Shown here one piece after another: positions 1 to 8,399 of a stretch of 50,173 bases of DNA. Positions within the stretch are counted from its first letter, which is position 1; each line of letters starts with the position of its first letter. The notes beneath the pieces were generated by a model, which had not been told where the DNA came from, did no database searches, and saw only the letters and a program-made list of their open reading frames with translations. The stretch comes from Ideonella sp. A 288. Its GTDB lineage: Bacteria; Pseudomonadota; Gammaproteobacteria; Burkholderiales; Burkholderiaceae_C. Made by a program: the position numbers and the translations under genes. The DNA is taken from assembly GCF_002198735.1 (NCBI RefSeq), contig NZ_MWLO01000069.1:1-50173 (forward strand). Direction: 5' to 3'.

Positions 1-271
1 CGGCGCCGAACTGGTCGTCACGCTGGGCGCCGAAGGCGCGCTGTGGCGGCGCCCCGATGGCCACGAACAGCACCTGCCGGCCTTCCCCGTGCAGGCCACC
101 GACACCAACGGTGCGGGCGACGTGATGCACGGCGCGCTGCTGCTGTCCCTGGCCGAGGGCCTGCCGCCCGAGGCCGCGCTGCGCCGCGCCATGGCCGCCG
201 CCGCGCTGGCTTGCCGGGGCAGCCTGCCCGACCGCGCCGGCCTGAACCGATGGATGGAGACCCACCGATGA
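1..271 (+). CDS. PfkB-family sugar kinase, C-terminal part (cut by window start)
   Basis: The window opens inside this gene; the reading frame runs from base 2 to a TGA at 269-271 and gives the last 89 residues. The motif DTNGAGD followed by VMHG is the PfkB/ribokinase signature 2, which holds the catalytic Asp and the anion hole, so the protein should phosphorylate a sugar or sugar acid with ATP in the cytoplasm. The substrate cannot be told from the C-terminus. Its stop overlaps the start of the following LacD-type aldolase (ATGA), so the two are translationally coupled, and the kinase probably makes the phosphorylated ketose that the aldolase cleaves. PfkB family certain; substrate unknown. 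Confidence 0.9.
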   Translation, partial: GAELVVTLGAEGALWRRPDGHEQHLPAFPVQATDTNGAGDVMHGALLLSLAEGLPPEAALRRAMAAAALACRGSLPDRAGLNRWMETHR

Positions 272-1356
272 GCCCTTCGACGGCGACCACGGCGACTGCG
301 CCGACCCCCGCCCCCTTGCCGACGCCCCACGACGGCCCGCCGAACGCTGTCGCCACCGCCGGCAAGCGCTGGCGCCTGCGCCGCCTGGCCGACGCGCAGG
401 GCTTCTTTTCGATGGTGGCCATCGACCAGCGGCCGCCGATCTTCGCCACGCTGGCGCGCGCCCACGGCATCGCGCCCGAGGCGGTGCCCTTCGACGAGGT
501 GGTGGCCGCCAAGCGCGCGCTGGCGGCGGCCTTCGCCGGCCAGGCCAGCGCCATGCTGGTCGACCCCAACTGGGGCTACCCTGCCGCCGCCGACCTGTTG
601 AACCCGGCCGCCGGCCTGGTGATGACGCTGGAAGACCACCGCACCACCGTCGACCGACGCTCGTCGGCCATCGCCGACTGGTCGGTCGAGAAGATCCGCG
701 CGCTCGGTGGCGACGCCGTCAAGCTGCTGGCCTGGTACCACCCGCGCGCCTCGGCCGCCGTGCGCGAGCACCAGCAGGCCTTCGTGCAGCAGGTGGGCGA
801 GGACTGCGCGCGCTGCGACACGCCCTTCGTGCTGGAACTGCTGCTGTACCCGCTGGCCGGTGACGACGCCGATGCCTACCGCGAAGACACCGCCAAGCGC
901 GCCGACGAGGTGCTGCAGAGCGTGGAGGCCTTTGCCCACGCACGCTACCAGGTCGATCTGTTCAAGCTCGAGAGCCCGATGCCCGCCGAGCAGGTGCCCG
1001 ACCCCGACGGTCCGGGCGGCGACACCTGCCAGCACACCTACCGCGCATTGAACGCGTCCTGTGGCGGCCGGCCCTGGGTGATGCTGTCGGCCGGCGCCTC
1101 GGCCGAGGCCTTCGAGCGCGTGGTGCGCCACGCGGCCCGCGCCGGCGCCGCCGGCTTCCTGGCCGGCCGCGCGCTGTGGTCCGACGGCCTGGCGCTGTGG
1201 CCCGACCGCGCGGCGGTGGCGCAGCACCTGGGCACGGTGGGGCTGGCACGCCTGCGCCATCTGCGCGCGCTGATGGCCCGCGAGGGGCGCCCATGGCACC
1301 CGCCGGCATGGCTGCCGGCGGTGCAGGGCGAGGGAGCGTTTGCCCGGGGGCGGTGA
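268..1356 (+). CDS. LacD-type class I aldolase (tagatose-bisphosphate / sulfofructose-phosphate aldolase family)
   Basis: The protein has 362 residues from the ATG at 268, which overlaps the kinase stop; the first 35 residues are a low-complexity Pro/Ala/Thr leader. The AIDQR motif (residues 51-55), VKLLAWY with Lys152, ELLLYP with Glu190 and DLFKLESP with Lys233 match in order the LacD/YihT family, in which the last Lys forms the Schiff base. It should split a phosphorylated ketohexose into two C3 units. Family members act on tagatose-1,6-bisphosphate or, in sulfoglycolysis, on 6-deoxy-6-sulfofructose-1-phosphate. The upstream PfkB kinase fits either pathway, and nothing visible here decides between them. 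The coding frame is uninterrupted. Confidence 0.85.
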   Translation: MSPSTATTATAPTPAPLPTPHDGPPNAVATAGKRWRLRRLADAQGFFSMVAIDQRPPIFATLARAHGIAPEAVPFDEVVAAKRALAAAFAGQASAMLVDPNWGYPAAADLLNPAAGLVMTLEDHRTTVDRRSSAIADWSVEKIRALGGDAVKLLAWYHPRASAAVREHQQAFVQQVGEDCARCDTPFVLELLLYPLAGDDADAYREDTAKRADEVLQSVEAFAHARYQVDLFKLESPMPAEQVPDPDGPGGDTCQHTYRALNASCGGRPWVMLSAGASAEAFERVVRHAARAGAAGFLAGRALWSDGLALWPDRAAVAQHLGTVGLARLRHLRALMAREGRPWHPPAWLPAVQGEGAFARGR

Positions 1357-1449
1357 GGGCGCCGGGCCGCTGACCGGGGTTCGCCCACCCGCGGCTCGAA
1401 CAGGCGAACGCTGCGGTTCAGAGCCAGGTGTTCCGGCGCCGATCGGTGG

Positions 1450-2382
1450 TCAACGGATCGGCCGCCCCGGTTCGGCATCGGCCTTGGACCGGCGCAGGTG
1501 GCGCCAGGCGAGGGCCGGCAATCCCAGCAACAGCAGCAGGGCGGACGCTGGCTCGGGGACGGGCGCGCTGGGCTGGAAGGCCAGATCCGCGTTGCCGGAC
1601 ATGCCGGAGCCGATGATCGATCGGGCCCCGGTGGTCAGGTTCATGCGCTGCACCCGGCCGCTCAGGTCGAAGCCGTAGATCAGGCCGTCCGACCCGATCT
1701 GGAGGTCGCCGCTGCCCCATTGGACCGGAAAGTTCAATCGGTCCAGGAAGCCAGTCCGCGGGTTGAAGGTGATCAGCAATGACCGGTCGTCGATGGCGTA
1801 GAGTGATCCGTCCGGCGCGAAGGTCAGCCCGCCGCTGGTGCCCATGTGCCGTTCGATGGACTGGCGGGTCCACGCCTGGCCGGCTCGGGTGAGCCGCACG
1901 AGGTCGAAGGCGGTGTCCGTCGTGTACAGCCTGCCGTCGGGGCCGAAGCGCAGGTCGCCTCGGGCAGCGATGTTGCTGGCCACCAGTGTGGTCTGCTGGC
2001 TCGCGATGTCCAGGCTGAGGATCGTGTTCGCTGAGGTCAGCCCATAGAGCCGCCCGTCGGGCCCGAAGGTGATGTCGCCGGTGGGGGCGAAGAGCCCGGA
2101 GATCAGGCGCCGTTCGCCGGTGGCCAGGTCGAGGCGCTGCACCCGCGACGACAGATCGAACCCATAGAGGAAGCCATCGGGGCCGAAGGTGATCGAGCTG
2201 TCCGGCAGGAAGTTGTTGGCCACCACCGTGAGCGCGGCGCCCGGCCGCGTGGTGTCGAGCTTGACCAGTGACCCGACGGCGCCCACGCCGAACAGCGTCT
2301 CGGCCGACGCCGTGCCAGCCAGGGTGGCGGCCGCTGCCATGACCAGGTGTTGCAGGAACCTCGTGCGCATCGTGTCGTCCAT
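1450..2382 (-). CDS. PEP-CTERM sorted protein with five beta-propeller-like repeats
   Basis: The protein has 310 residues, or 306 if translation starts at the second ATG (2370), whose MRTRFLQHL leader looks more like a signal peptide start. The signal peptide ends near TASA. The body contains about five repeats of 40-45 residues around the motif FGPDGxLYG, similar to NHL/YWTD-type propeller blades. The C-terminus carries VPEP, a hydrophobic helix and a basic HLRR tail, which is the PEP-CTERM signal recognised by exosortase EpsH/XrtA. The product is therefore expected to be exported and processed, then released with extracellular polysaccharide. The ligand is unknown. No exosortase gene lies in this window. 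It converges on the aldolase operon. Confidence 0.85.
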   Translation of the reverse strand: MDDTMRTRFLQHLVMAAAATLAGTASAETLFGVGAVGSLVKLDTTRPGAALTVVANNFLPDSSITFGPDGFLYGFDLSSRVQRLDLATGERRLISGLFAPTGDITFGPDGRLYGLTSANTILSLDIASQQTTLVASNIAARGDLRFGPDGRLYTTDTAFDLVRLTRAGQAWTRQSIERHMGTSGGLTFAPDGSLYAIDDRSLLITFNPRTGFLDRLNFPVQWGSGDLQIGSDGLIYGFDLSGRVQRMNLTTGARSIIGSGMSGNADLAFQPSAPVPEPASALLLLLGLPALAWRHLRRSKADAEPGRPIR

Positions 2383-2437
2383 CTCGTGAGATGGTGCGCA
2401 TGCTATCGATCGATCGGTGCGTCCAGGTTGTCGTGGG

Positions 2438-3655
2438 TCAAGGCGGCGGGGCCGGGCGAGTGGTCGATTCCATGGGCTGGTTCGCGGCCGACTCCGCCTC
2501 GGTGGTCACCCATTCGGCCACCCGGTCGCGCCCCTCCGACTTGGCGCGGTACAGCGCCTTGTCCACGCGCTGCATCAGCGGACGAGGGTCGTCCTCGCCC
2601 GGCAGGGCCATGGCCACGCCGACGCTCACCGTCATCCGCACCGCGTGCGTGCGGCCCTCGACATCGATCTCGAAGCGGGTCTCGCCGATGCTTTGCCGCA
2701 GGCGCTCGGCGGCCTCGCGGGCACCGCCGGCGGTGACCTCCGGCATCAGCACGATGAACTCCTCGCCGCCGGTTCGGGCCACGGTGTCGGTGGACCGGGC
2801 AGCGCGCAGCAGCCGCTGCCCGGTCTCGATCAGCACCAGGTCGCCGGCCGGGTGGCCGTGCAGGTCGTTCACGCGCTTGAAGTGGTCCAGGTCCAGCGAC
2901 ACCACGGCGAAGGCGCTGCCGCTGCGGCGGCTGCGGCGCAGTTCGTTCAGCAGCTGGGCTTCCATGGCGCGACGGTTCAACAGGCCGGTCAACGGGTCGG
3001 TCTGCGAGGTGTGGTGCAGCGACTTCACCAGCCGCGTCACCAGCAGGCCGGTGAAGGTGAAGCAGAACATCGAGGCACCGATCAGGTAGCCGTAGATCAC
3101 CGCGCCGCTGCCGTCGGTGAGGCTGTGCAGTTCGATCGGGTGGTTCATGTTCAGCGCCTGCCGGATCACGCGCTCGGACGACATCAGCACCAGCAGCGAT
3201 GCCGGCACGCTGAGCATCCAGAACGGCAGGCGGCCGAACTCGCGCTTCAGCGGTCCCACGCAATCCGCCGCCGCCCGACCGATGGCCCACACCGCGAAGC
3301 CGTAGCTCAGGATCACGCGCCAGGACGCCTGGTCGACCTGGGGGCCCAGCGCGACCATCAACGCAGCGGTCAGCCCCCAGCCGATGGCCTGCTCGCGGTC
3401 GCGGGTCGGCAGGCCGACGAACACCAGCAGGCCGCGCCGCAGCGTCACGAAGCCGCCGGTGAAGCACAGGCCGCTGCCGACGAAGGCCCACCAGGTGCGG
3501 GCGTCGCTGCGGTGCGTCAGCAGCACGAACCCAACCCCCTGCAGCAGCAGGAACGCGGCCCAATGGGCCATGGCCGCGCGCTGCTGGCGCAGCAGCAGGC
3601 TGCACAGCCCCAGGCCTGCCGCGTAGATCAGCAACTGCACGGCAACCATGCCCAT
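2438..3655 (-). CDS. Membrane diguanylate cyclase (GGEEF) with multi-helix sensor domain
   Basis: The C-terminal half is a complete GGDEF domain: DPLTGLLNRR, the nucleotide and metal-binding DLDHFKRVND, the signature GGEEF, and an RxxD inhibitory site five residues before it (RSTD-TVART-GGEEF). It should make c-di-GMP from two GTP and be feedback-inhibited by the product. The N-terminal half has about six hydrophobic helices. It is clearly paralogous to the cyclase at 15934-17121 (AHWAAF, RRGLLxFxxLP, a (L)xxEFG block). I chose the ATG at 3655 because the paralogue begins just before its first helix; the frame stays open to an ATG at 3796 and a GTG lies at 3676. A 7-bp GC hairpin (3693-3708) sits in the upstream stretch. 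No other domain is visible. Confidence 0.88.
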   Translation of the reverse strand: MGMVAVQLLIYAAGLGLCSLLLRQQRAAMAHWAAFLLLQGVGFVLLTHRSDARTWWAFVGSGLCFTGGFVTLRRGLLVFVGLPTRDREQAIGWGLTAALMVALGPQVDQASWRVILSYGFAVWAIGRAAADCVGPLKREFGRLPFWMLSVPASLLVLMSSERVIRQALNMNHPIELHSLTDGSGAVIYGYLIGASMFCFTFTGLLVTRLVKSLHHTSQTDPLTGLLNRRAMEAQLLNELRRSRRSGSAFAVVSLDLDHFKRVNDLHGHPAGDLVLIETGQRLLRAARSTDTVARTGGEEFIVLMPEVTAGGAREAAERLRQSIGETRFEIDVEGRTHAVRMTVSVGVAMALPGEDDPRPLMQRVDKALYRAKSEGRDRVAEWVTTEAESAANQPMESTTRPAPPP

Positions 3656-3907
3656 CAGGGACGAGAAATCGACCACTCCTGCCTTGTCTTGCGGGCGCGT
3701 GCGCGCCCCCCCATCGAGGGAAACCTGAACACTTGTCTCTGACTTATCGGCTTCCCAGCCGGGTCTGGCAAGGGCCCAGGCGCGGTCGTGCATCACGCAT
3801 TGACCGAGGACAACGGGCGGCGATGGGATCGCCCCACGCCCTGCACGACGCCCCGCACCAAGTCCGCCGACGGGCCTGTCGGCCCGCCGGCCCGGGGCGC
3901 TCGGACC

Positions 3908-4663
3908 TCAGCCGCGCAGGCCCGCGCACACCGGGCAGGCGGGCTGCCGGGCCATGCGGATCTCGGTCCATTCCATGCTGCGCGCGTCCAGCATCTGCAG
4001 CCGCCCGGCCAGCGAGCGGCCGACGCCGGCCATCAGCTTCAGCGCCTCGGCGGCCTGCACCGTGCCGATGATGCCCACCAGCGGCGCGAACACGCCCATG
4101 GTGGCGCAGCGCACCTCTTCGAAGGTGGCCTCGGGCGGGAAGATGCACGCGTAGCAGGGCAGGTCGGCCCCGCGCGTGTCGTACACCGACACCTGGCCGT
4201 CGAAGCCGATGGCCGCGCCCGAGACCAGTGGCTTGCGGTGCCGCACGCAGGCCAGGTTGACGGCCTGGCGCGTCTGGAAGTTGTCGGAGCAGTCGATCAC
4301 CACGTCGGCGGCGGCCACGGCCTCGTCCAGCCAGGCGGCGTCGGCCCGGTGCACCACCGGCACCACCTGTACCTCGGGGTTGATGGCGGCGATGGTCTGG
4401 CGCGCCGATTCGGCCTTGGGCTGGCCCACCCGCGACAGGTTGTGGGCGATCTGGCGCTGCAGGTTGGTCACGTCCACCGTGTCGTGGTCGACCAGCGTGA
4501 TGCGGCCGACCCCGGCGGTGCCCAGGTACAGCGCCACCGGCGAGCCCAGGCCGCCGGCACCGATCACCAGCGCATGCGCCGCGAGCAGGCGCATCTGGCC
4601 CTCCACGCCGATCTCGTCCAGCAGCACGTGGCGCGAATAGCGCAGCAATTGGTCGTCGTTCAT
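3908..4663 (-). CDS. moeB: MoeB/ThiF/HesA-family adenylyltransferase (E1-like)
   Basis: The protein has 251 residues from MNDDQLLRYSRH, the family's usual start; an in-frame ATG four codons upstream (4675) is less likely. The glycine-rich ATP loop GAGGLGSP, the R-Q-I-A-H/R-V-G-Q-P-K region, the cysteine pair CYAC and a second pair CPVC near the C-terminus (structural zinc) are all present. These enzymes adenylate the C-terminal Gly-Gly of MoaD or ThiS so that it can accept sulfur. MoeB is the better guess because the genome carries a molybdenum formate dehydrogenase, but ThiF is equally possible from sequence. It lies downstream of the protease gene, separated from it by a terminator. Confidence 0.9.
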   Translation of the reverse strand: MNDDQLLRYSRHVLLDEIGVEGQMRLLAAHALVIGAGGLGSPVALYLGTAGVGRITLVDHDTVDVTNLQRQIAHNLSRVGQPKAESARQTIAAINPEVQVVPVVHRADAAWLDEAVAAADVVIDCSDNFQTRQAVNLACVRHRKPLVSGAAIGFDGQVSVYDTRGADLPCYACIFPPEATFEEVRCATMGVFAPLVGIIGTVQAAEALKLMAGVGRSLAGRLQMLDARSMEWTEIRMARQPACPVCAGLRG

Positions 4664-4690
4664 GGCCAGGAGCATACGACCGGCGGGCGC

Positions 4691-4715
4691 AAAAAAGCCC
4701 GCCAGGGCGGGCTTT
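4691..4715 (-). terminator. Intrinsic terminator of the C-terminal processing protease gene
   Basis: On the minus strand a perfect 10-bp stem (AAAGCCCGCC / GGCGGGCTTT) with a two-base loop runs straight into six T residues. It lies 23 bases after the protease stop at 4738 and before the moeB start, so it should end the protease transcript and give moeB a separate promoter or only read-through. Confidence 0.85.
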
Positions 4716-4737
4716 CCCGGGGGCGGATCTCGAGGAC

Positions 4738-6186
4738 TTACTGCTTGTCGGCGGCCAGTTCGGCCTTGCGCTCGGTCTGCGATTTGCTCACGACCACCGG
4801 CTTGCCCTTCAGCTGGTTCAGGGCCTGGGTCAGCGGGAAGTCTTCATTGCTGCCGAACTCGGGCAGCGGCTTGGGCGGTTCCTTGCTCTTGGCCATCTGG
4901 TCTTCGAGCTTCTTCTTGGCTTCCTCGCGGGCCTTCTCGCGCACCGGGTCTTTTTCGGCGTCCTTGCCTTCCTTGCCGTTGACGAGGTGCTTCTCGAGAT
5001 CGGCCTCGCGCATGCGCAGCGCGGCGAACACGTTGCCCTCGGCGGTTTCGTCGAGCCACAGGTCGGGCACGATGCCCTTGGCCTGGATCGAGCGGCCGCT
5101 GGGCGTGTAGTAGCGGGCGGTGGTGATCTTCAGCGCGGTGTCTGGAGACAGCTGGCGCACGGTCTGCACCGAGCCCTTGCCGAAGGTTTGCGCGCCCATG
5201 ATGGTGGCGCGCTTGTGGTCCTGCAGCGCGCCGGCCACGATCTCGCTGGCCGAGGCCGAGCCTTCGTTCACCAGCACCACCAGCGGCACCGTCTTCAGGG
5301 CCGCGGGCAGGCGCTTCAGGGGGTCGGCGCCACGGCGCACGTAGTACTCGGACGAGGCCTTGTAGACCGACTTCGAATCGGCCAGCTGGCCGTTGGTGGA
5401 GACCACCGGCACGTCGGCCGGCAGGAAGGCCGCCGACAGCGCCACGGCGCCTTCGAGCAGGCCGCCCGGGTCGTTGCGCAGGTCGAGCACCAGGCCCTTG
5501 AGGTTGGGCTCCTGCTTGTAGATGTCTTCGAGCTTGCGGGCGAAGTCGTCGATCGTGCGGTCCTGGAACTGGCTCACGCGCAGCCAGGCGTAACCGGGCT
5601 CGATGACCTTGGCGCGCACGCTCTGCACGCGGATCTCCTCGCGCACGATGGTCACCGGGAAGCTGCGGTTCTCGTCCTTGCGGAAGACGGTGAGCATGAC
5701 CTTGGTGGCCGGCTCGCCGCGCATCTTCTTGACGGCCTGGTCCATGGTCAGGCCCTTGACCATGGTGTCGTCGATCTTGGTGATCAGGTCGCCGGACTTC
5801 AGGCCGGCGCGGAAGGCGGGCGAGCCCTCGATCGGCGAGACCACCTTGACCAGGCCGTCTTCCATACCGATTTCGATGCCCACGCCGACGAAACGGCCGG
5901 TGGTGCCCTCGCGGAATTCCTTGAAGGTCTTCTTGTCGAAGTAGACCGAGTGCGGGTCGAGGCCCGACACCATGCCGGAGATGGCGTCGGAGATGAGTTT
6001 CTTCTCGTCCACCGGCTCGACATAGTCGCTCTTGACCATGCCGAACACGGCCGCGAGCTGCTGCAGCTCTTCGAGGGGCAGCGGGGACAGCGAGCTGCGG
6101 GCATAGGCCTGCAACTGCATCGTGGTCAATGCGCCGGCCACGGCACCCAGTGCCAACAGCCCAGCCACCTTGAATTTACCGCTCAT
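4738..6186 (-). CDS. ctpA: S41 C-terminal processing peptidase (CtpA/Prc family)
   Basis: The protein has 482 residues from MSGKFKV; the N-terminal helix (about residues 7-28) is an uncleaved anchor or signal peptide, so it acts in the periplasm. A PDZ domain spans about residues 95-170, with GVGIE and SGDLITKID. The peptidase domain holds the Ser/Lys dyad: Ser312 in NEGSASASE and Lys337 in FGKGSV, 25 residues apart as in the family. It degrades or trims proteins from the C-terminus and in other bacteria affects cell-wall hydrolases and stress tolerance. A Lys/Glu-rich tail (about 395-450) follows the core. The upstream in-frame ATG at 6342 would add an unsupported 52-residue leader. Confidence 0.93.
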   Translation of the reverse strand: MSGKFKVAGLLALGAVAGALTTMQLQAYARSSLSPLPLEELQQLAAVFGMVKSDYVEPVDEKKLISDAISGMVSGLDPHSVYFDKKTFKEFREGTTGRFVGVGIEIGMEDGLVKVVSPIEGSPAFRAGLKSGDLITKIDDTMVKGLTMDQAVKKMRGEPATKVMLTVFRKDENRSFPVTIVREEIRVQSVRAKVIEPGYAWLRVSQFQDRTIDDFARKLEDIYKQEPNLKGLVLDLRNDPGGLLEGAVALSAAFLPADVPVVSTNGQLADSKSVYKASSEYYVRRGADPLKRLPAALKTVPLVVLVNEGSASASEIVAGALQDHKRATIMGAQTFGKGSVQTVRQLSPDTALKITTARYYTPSGRSIQAKGIVPDLWLDETAEGNVFAALRMREADLEKHLVNGKEGKDAEKDPVREKAREEAKKKLEDQMAKSKEPPKPLPEFGSNEDFPLTQALNQLKGKPVVVSKSQTERKAELAADKQ

Positions 6187-6235
6187 GTTGCCCTGCCTTG
6201 CCCCGATGGGGCCTGAGGTTCGTCGAGATAAATCC

Positions 6236-6267
6236 AGTATAAAGGCGGGCCCCTCCAAGCGTGTGAA
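6236..6267 (-). promoter_or_regulatory. Possible sigma-70 promoter for the protease gene
   Basis: On the minus strand a TATACT hexamer (6236-6241) lies 50 bases before the protease start. The nearest -35-like element is TTCACA (6262-6267), but the 20-base spacer is longer than ideal. It is the best candidate in the 182-base divergent region shared with the TPR gene; on the plus strand TATCAT at 6344-6349 is a weak candidate for that gene. Confidence 0.3.
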
Positions 6268-6368
6268 GCCGATGTGATGCCCGCCCCTCGAATCGGTGTT
6301 CGTTGCGGTCGGATGTCGCGGCGGGTGCGGCAGCCGCAGCACCTATCATCGCGCGCCAGGGAGCAGGC

Positions 6369-8261
6369 ATGCGCGACAAGCCGGTGGTCACAGGCCAGGA
6401 TGATGCAGCCGCCGAGGGCGCTGTGCGGGATGGTCCGCGCGCGCCCGGTGGGCCAGGGCGCCTGTCGCCGGGCGCCGCCGCGCCGGACGATGAGCTGCGT
6501 GCCGCGCAGCGCCGCCTCGACGCGGCCCGGGCCTGGGCGCGCTGGAGTCCCGACAAACGCCGCCGTGCCCTGGCCGGCGCGCTGACCGACCTGGCCAACC
6601 TGCTCGGCGACCTGGGCCGCCATGCCCAGGCGCTGCCGCTGGCCGAAGAGGCCGCCGAACTGCTGCGCGTGCCCGATGCCGAGCGTGCCCGCCGCTACCG
6701 CGCCGTGCGGGCGGTGGCCCTGAACAACCTGGCCAACCACCTCAGCCAGCTCGGCCAGTGCGAGCCGGCGCTGCGCGCCGTGGCGGAGGCGCTGGCGCTG
6801 TTCCGGGCCTTGGCCGCCGAACAGCCGAACGAGAGCCGGTCCGACCTGGCCATGGCGCTGAACAACCAGGCCACGATGCTGGGCGACCTGGGGCGGCGCG
6901 ACGCGGCCCTGCGCGCGGCGCAGGAGGCCGTCTCGCTGTACCGCGGGCTCGATGCCGAAGACCCGTCGACGCACCGGCCCGACCTGGCGATGGCGATGAA
7001 CACCCTGTCCAACCGCCTCGCGGCCATCGGGCGCCATGGAGCGGCGCTGCTGGCGGTGCAGGACGCCGTCGACCTGTACCGCCTGTGGCTGGCGCCGGCG
7101 GGTGGGGCCCAGTGGCGCCGAGCCGTCGCTCGGCCGCAGTCTCCAGACCTGGCCTTGTCGCTGTGCAGCCTGGCCGCCAAGATGGCCCGCATGGGCCAGG
7201 CCGAGCCCGCCCGGCGGGCGGCGCAGGAGGCTGTGGCCACCTTTCGCGCGTTGGTCGAGCGCCAGCCCGAGCTGTACCGCCCGCACCTGGCCACCGCCCT
7301 GGTGCAACTGGCCAACGGCCTGGTCGATCTGCACCGGCCCGACGCGGCCTGCCCGATCGCCCAGGAAGCCGTGGCGCTGTACCGGACCTTGGCCGACGAC
7401 CTGCCGGAACTGGTGCAGCCGGCACTGGCCTCGGCACTGAACGATCTGGCCACGGCGCTGTCGGGCGCGGGCCGGCCCGAGGAGGCGCTGTCGGCCGTGC
7501 AGGAGGCGGTGGCGCTGCGCCGCGAACAGGTGGCCCGGCGGCCCGAGGCGGTGCGGCCCGACCTGGCCTGCGCGCTGGGCAACCTGGCCGCCCTGCAGGG
7601 AGCGCTCGGCGCCTTCGAGCCGGCGGCGGCCGCAGCGCTGGAGGCCGTCACGCTGTACCGCGAGCTGGCGGCACAGTGGCCCGAGGCCTTTGCGGCCGAA
7701 CTCGCCGGCGCCCTGGGCAACCTGGCCAACGTGCTAGGTGCCACCGGCCGGCCCGACGAGGCCCTGTCGGCGGCGCAGGAATCGGTGGGCCGCTACCGCC
7801 ACCTGGTGGCCAAGGGGCAGTCGGTGCACGCCCCCGCGCTGGCCGCCGCGCTGGTGCAACTCGGCCAACGCCTGGCCGAGGGGGCCGCGCGCGACGGTGG
7901 GCCCTCGGCCGGTGCACAGCACGAGGCCGCATTGCGCACCGGCGAGGAAGGGTTGGATCTGCTGCGCGACCTGTTCGTGCGCCATCCCGAGGCCCACCGG
8001 CAGCCGCTGACCAAGGCCCTGGTGGTGTTGGCGATCCAGACCGCCGAGGCCTCGGGCGCCGCCGAGGCCCTGTCGCTGGCCCACGAGGCCGTGATCACCT
8101 TGCGACCGGCCTTCCTGGTGGCACCCGATCGGCATGGCGACCTGATGGCCGCGGTGGCCGCCGAGTATGTCGACCTGCACGCCCGCGCCGAGCGTCGGCC
8201 CGACGACGCCCTGCTGGAGCCGATCGTGCGGCTGCTGGAGGCGCGGGTGAGGGCGGACTGA
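6369..8261 (+). CDS. Tetratricopeptide-repeat protein (kinesin-light-chain-like TPR array)
   Basis: The protein has 630 residues from the ATG at 6369, which has a good AGGGAG six bases upstream; an in-frame TTG at 6303 is less likely. Most of the length is a run of about ten helical repeats with the pattern A-L-N-N-L-A...LG...EAL...QEAV.LYR, typical of TPR_10/TPR_12 arrays, with spacing of about 45-55 residues. There is no signal peptide, membrane segment or enzymatic domain, so it is probably a cytoplasmic scaffold. Such arrays are often the C-terminal half of NB-ARC, CHAT or TIR proteins, but no such partner is next to it. The last 100 residues are more degenerate. Function unknown. Confidence 0.85.
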   Translation: MRDKPVVTGQDDAAAEGAVRDGPRAPGGPGRLSPGAAAPDDELRAAQRRLDAARAWARWSPDKRRRALAGALTDLANLLGDLGRHAQALPLAEEAAELLRVPDAERARRYRAVRAVALNNLANHLSQLGQCEPALRAVAEALALFRALAAEQPNESRSDLAMALNNQATMLGDLGRRDAALRAAQEAVSLYRGLDAEDPSTHRPDLAMAMNTLSNRLAAIGRHGAALLAVQDAVDLYRLWLAPAGGAQWRRAVARPQSPDLALSLCSLAAKMARMGQAEPARRAAQEAVATFRALVERQPELYRPHLATALVQLANGLVDLHRPDAACPIAQEAVALYRTLADDLPELVQPALASALNDLATALSGAGRPEEALSAVQEAVALRREQVARRPEAVRPDLACALGNLAALQGALGAFEPAAAAALEAVTLYRELAAQWPEAFAAELAGALGNLANVLGATGRPDEALSAAQESVGRYRHLVAKGQSVHAPALAAALVQLGQRLAEGAARDGGPSAGAQHEAALRTGEEGLDLLRDLFVRHPEAHRQPLTKALVVLAIQTAEASGAAEALSLAHEAVITLRPAFLVAPDRHGDLMAAVAAEYVDLHARAERRPDDALLEPIVRLLEARVRAD

Positions 8262-8287
8262 GGTGGGACCGCGGGCGGGCGCTGGCC

Positions 8288-8362
8288 TGGCGCCCCCGGC
8301 AGGAATCGAACCTGCATCTAGCGCTTAGGAGGCGCTCGTTCTATCCATTGAACTACGGCGGC
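8288..8362 (-). tRNA. tRNA-Arg (anticodon CCT)
   Basis: The minus strand folds as a tRNA with D-stem GTTC/GAAC, anticodon stem AGCGC/GCGCT enclosing CTCCTAA (anticodon CCT, reading AGG), T-arm GCAGG-TTCGATT-CCTGC and an encoded CCA end. It is 75 nt including CCA. The acceptor stem GCCGCCG / CGGGGGC has a G-G mismatch at position 4-69, where a Watson-Crick pair is expected; the rest of the stem pairs. It lies between the TPR gene and the end of tamB with no recognisable integration site remnants beside it. Confidence 0.95.
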
Positions 8363-8399
8363 GGAGCCAGCCATTTTGGCATGGCCGACCGGGGCCGCG

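Noticed and set aside
8263-8399. Integration site of a mobile element at the tRNA-Arg gene
   Set aside because: No integrase, no repeated tRNA 3' end in the window and only housekeeping genes on both sides.
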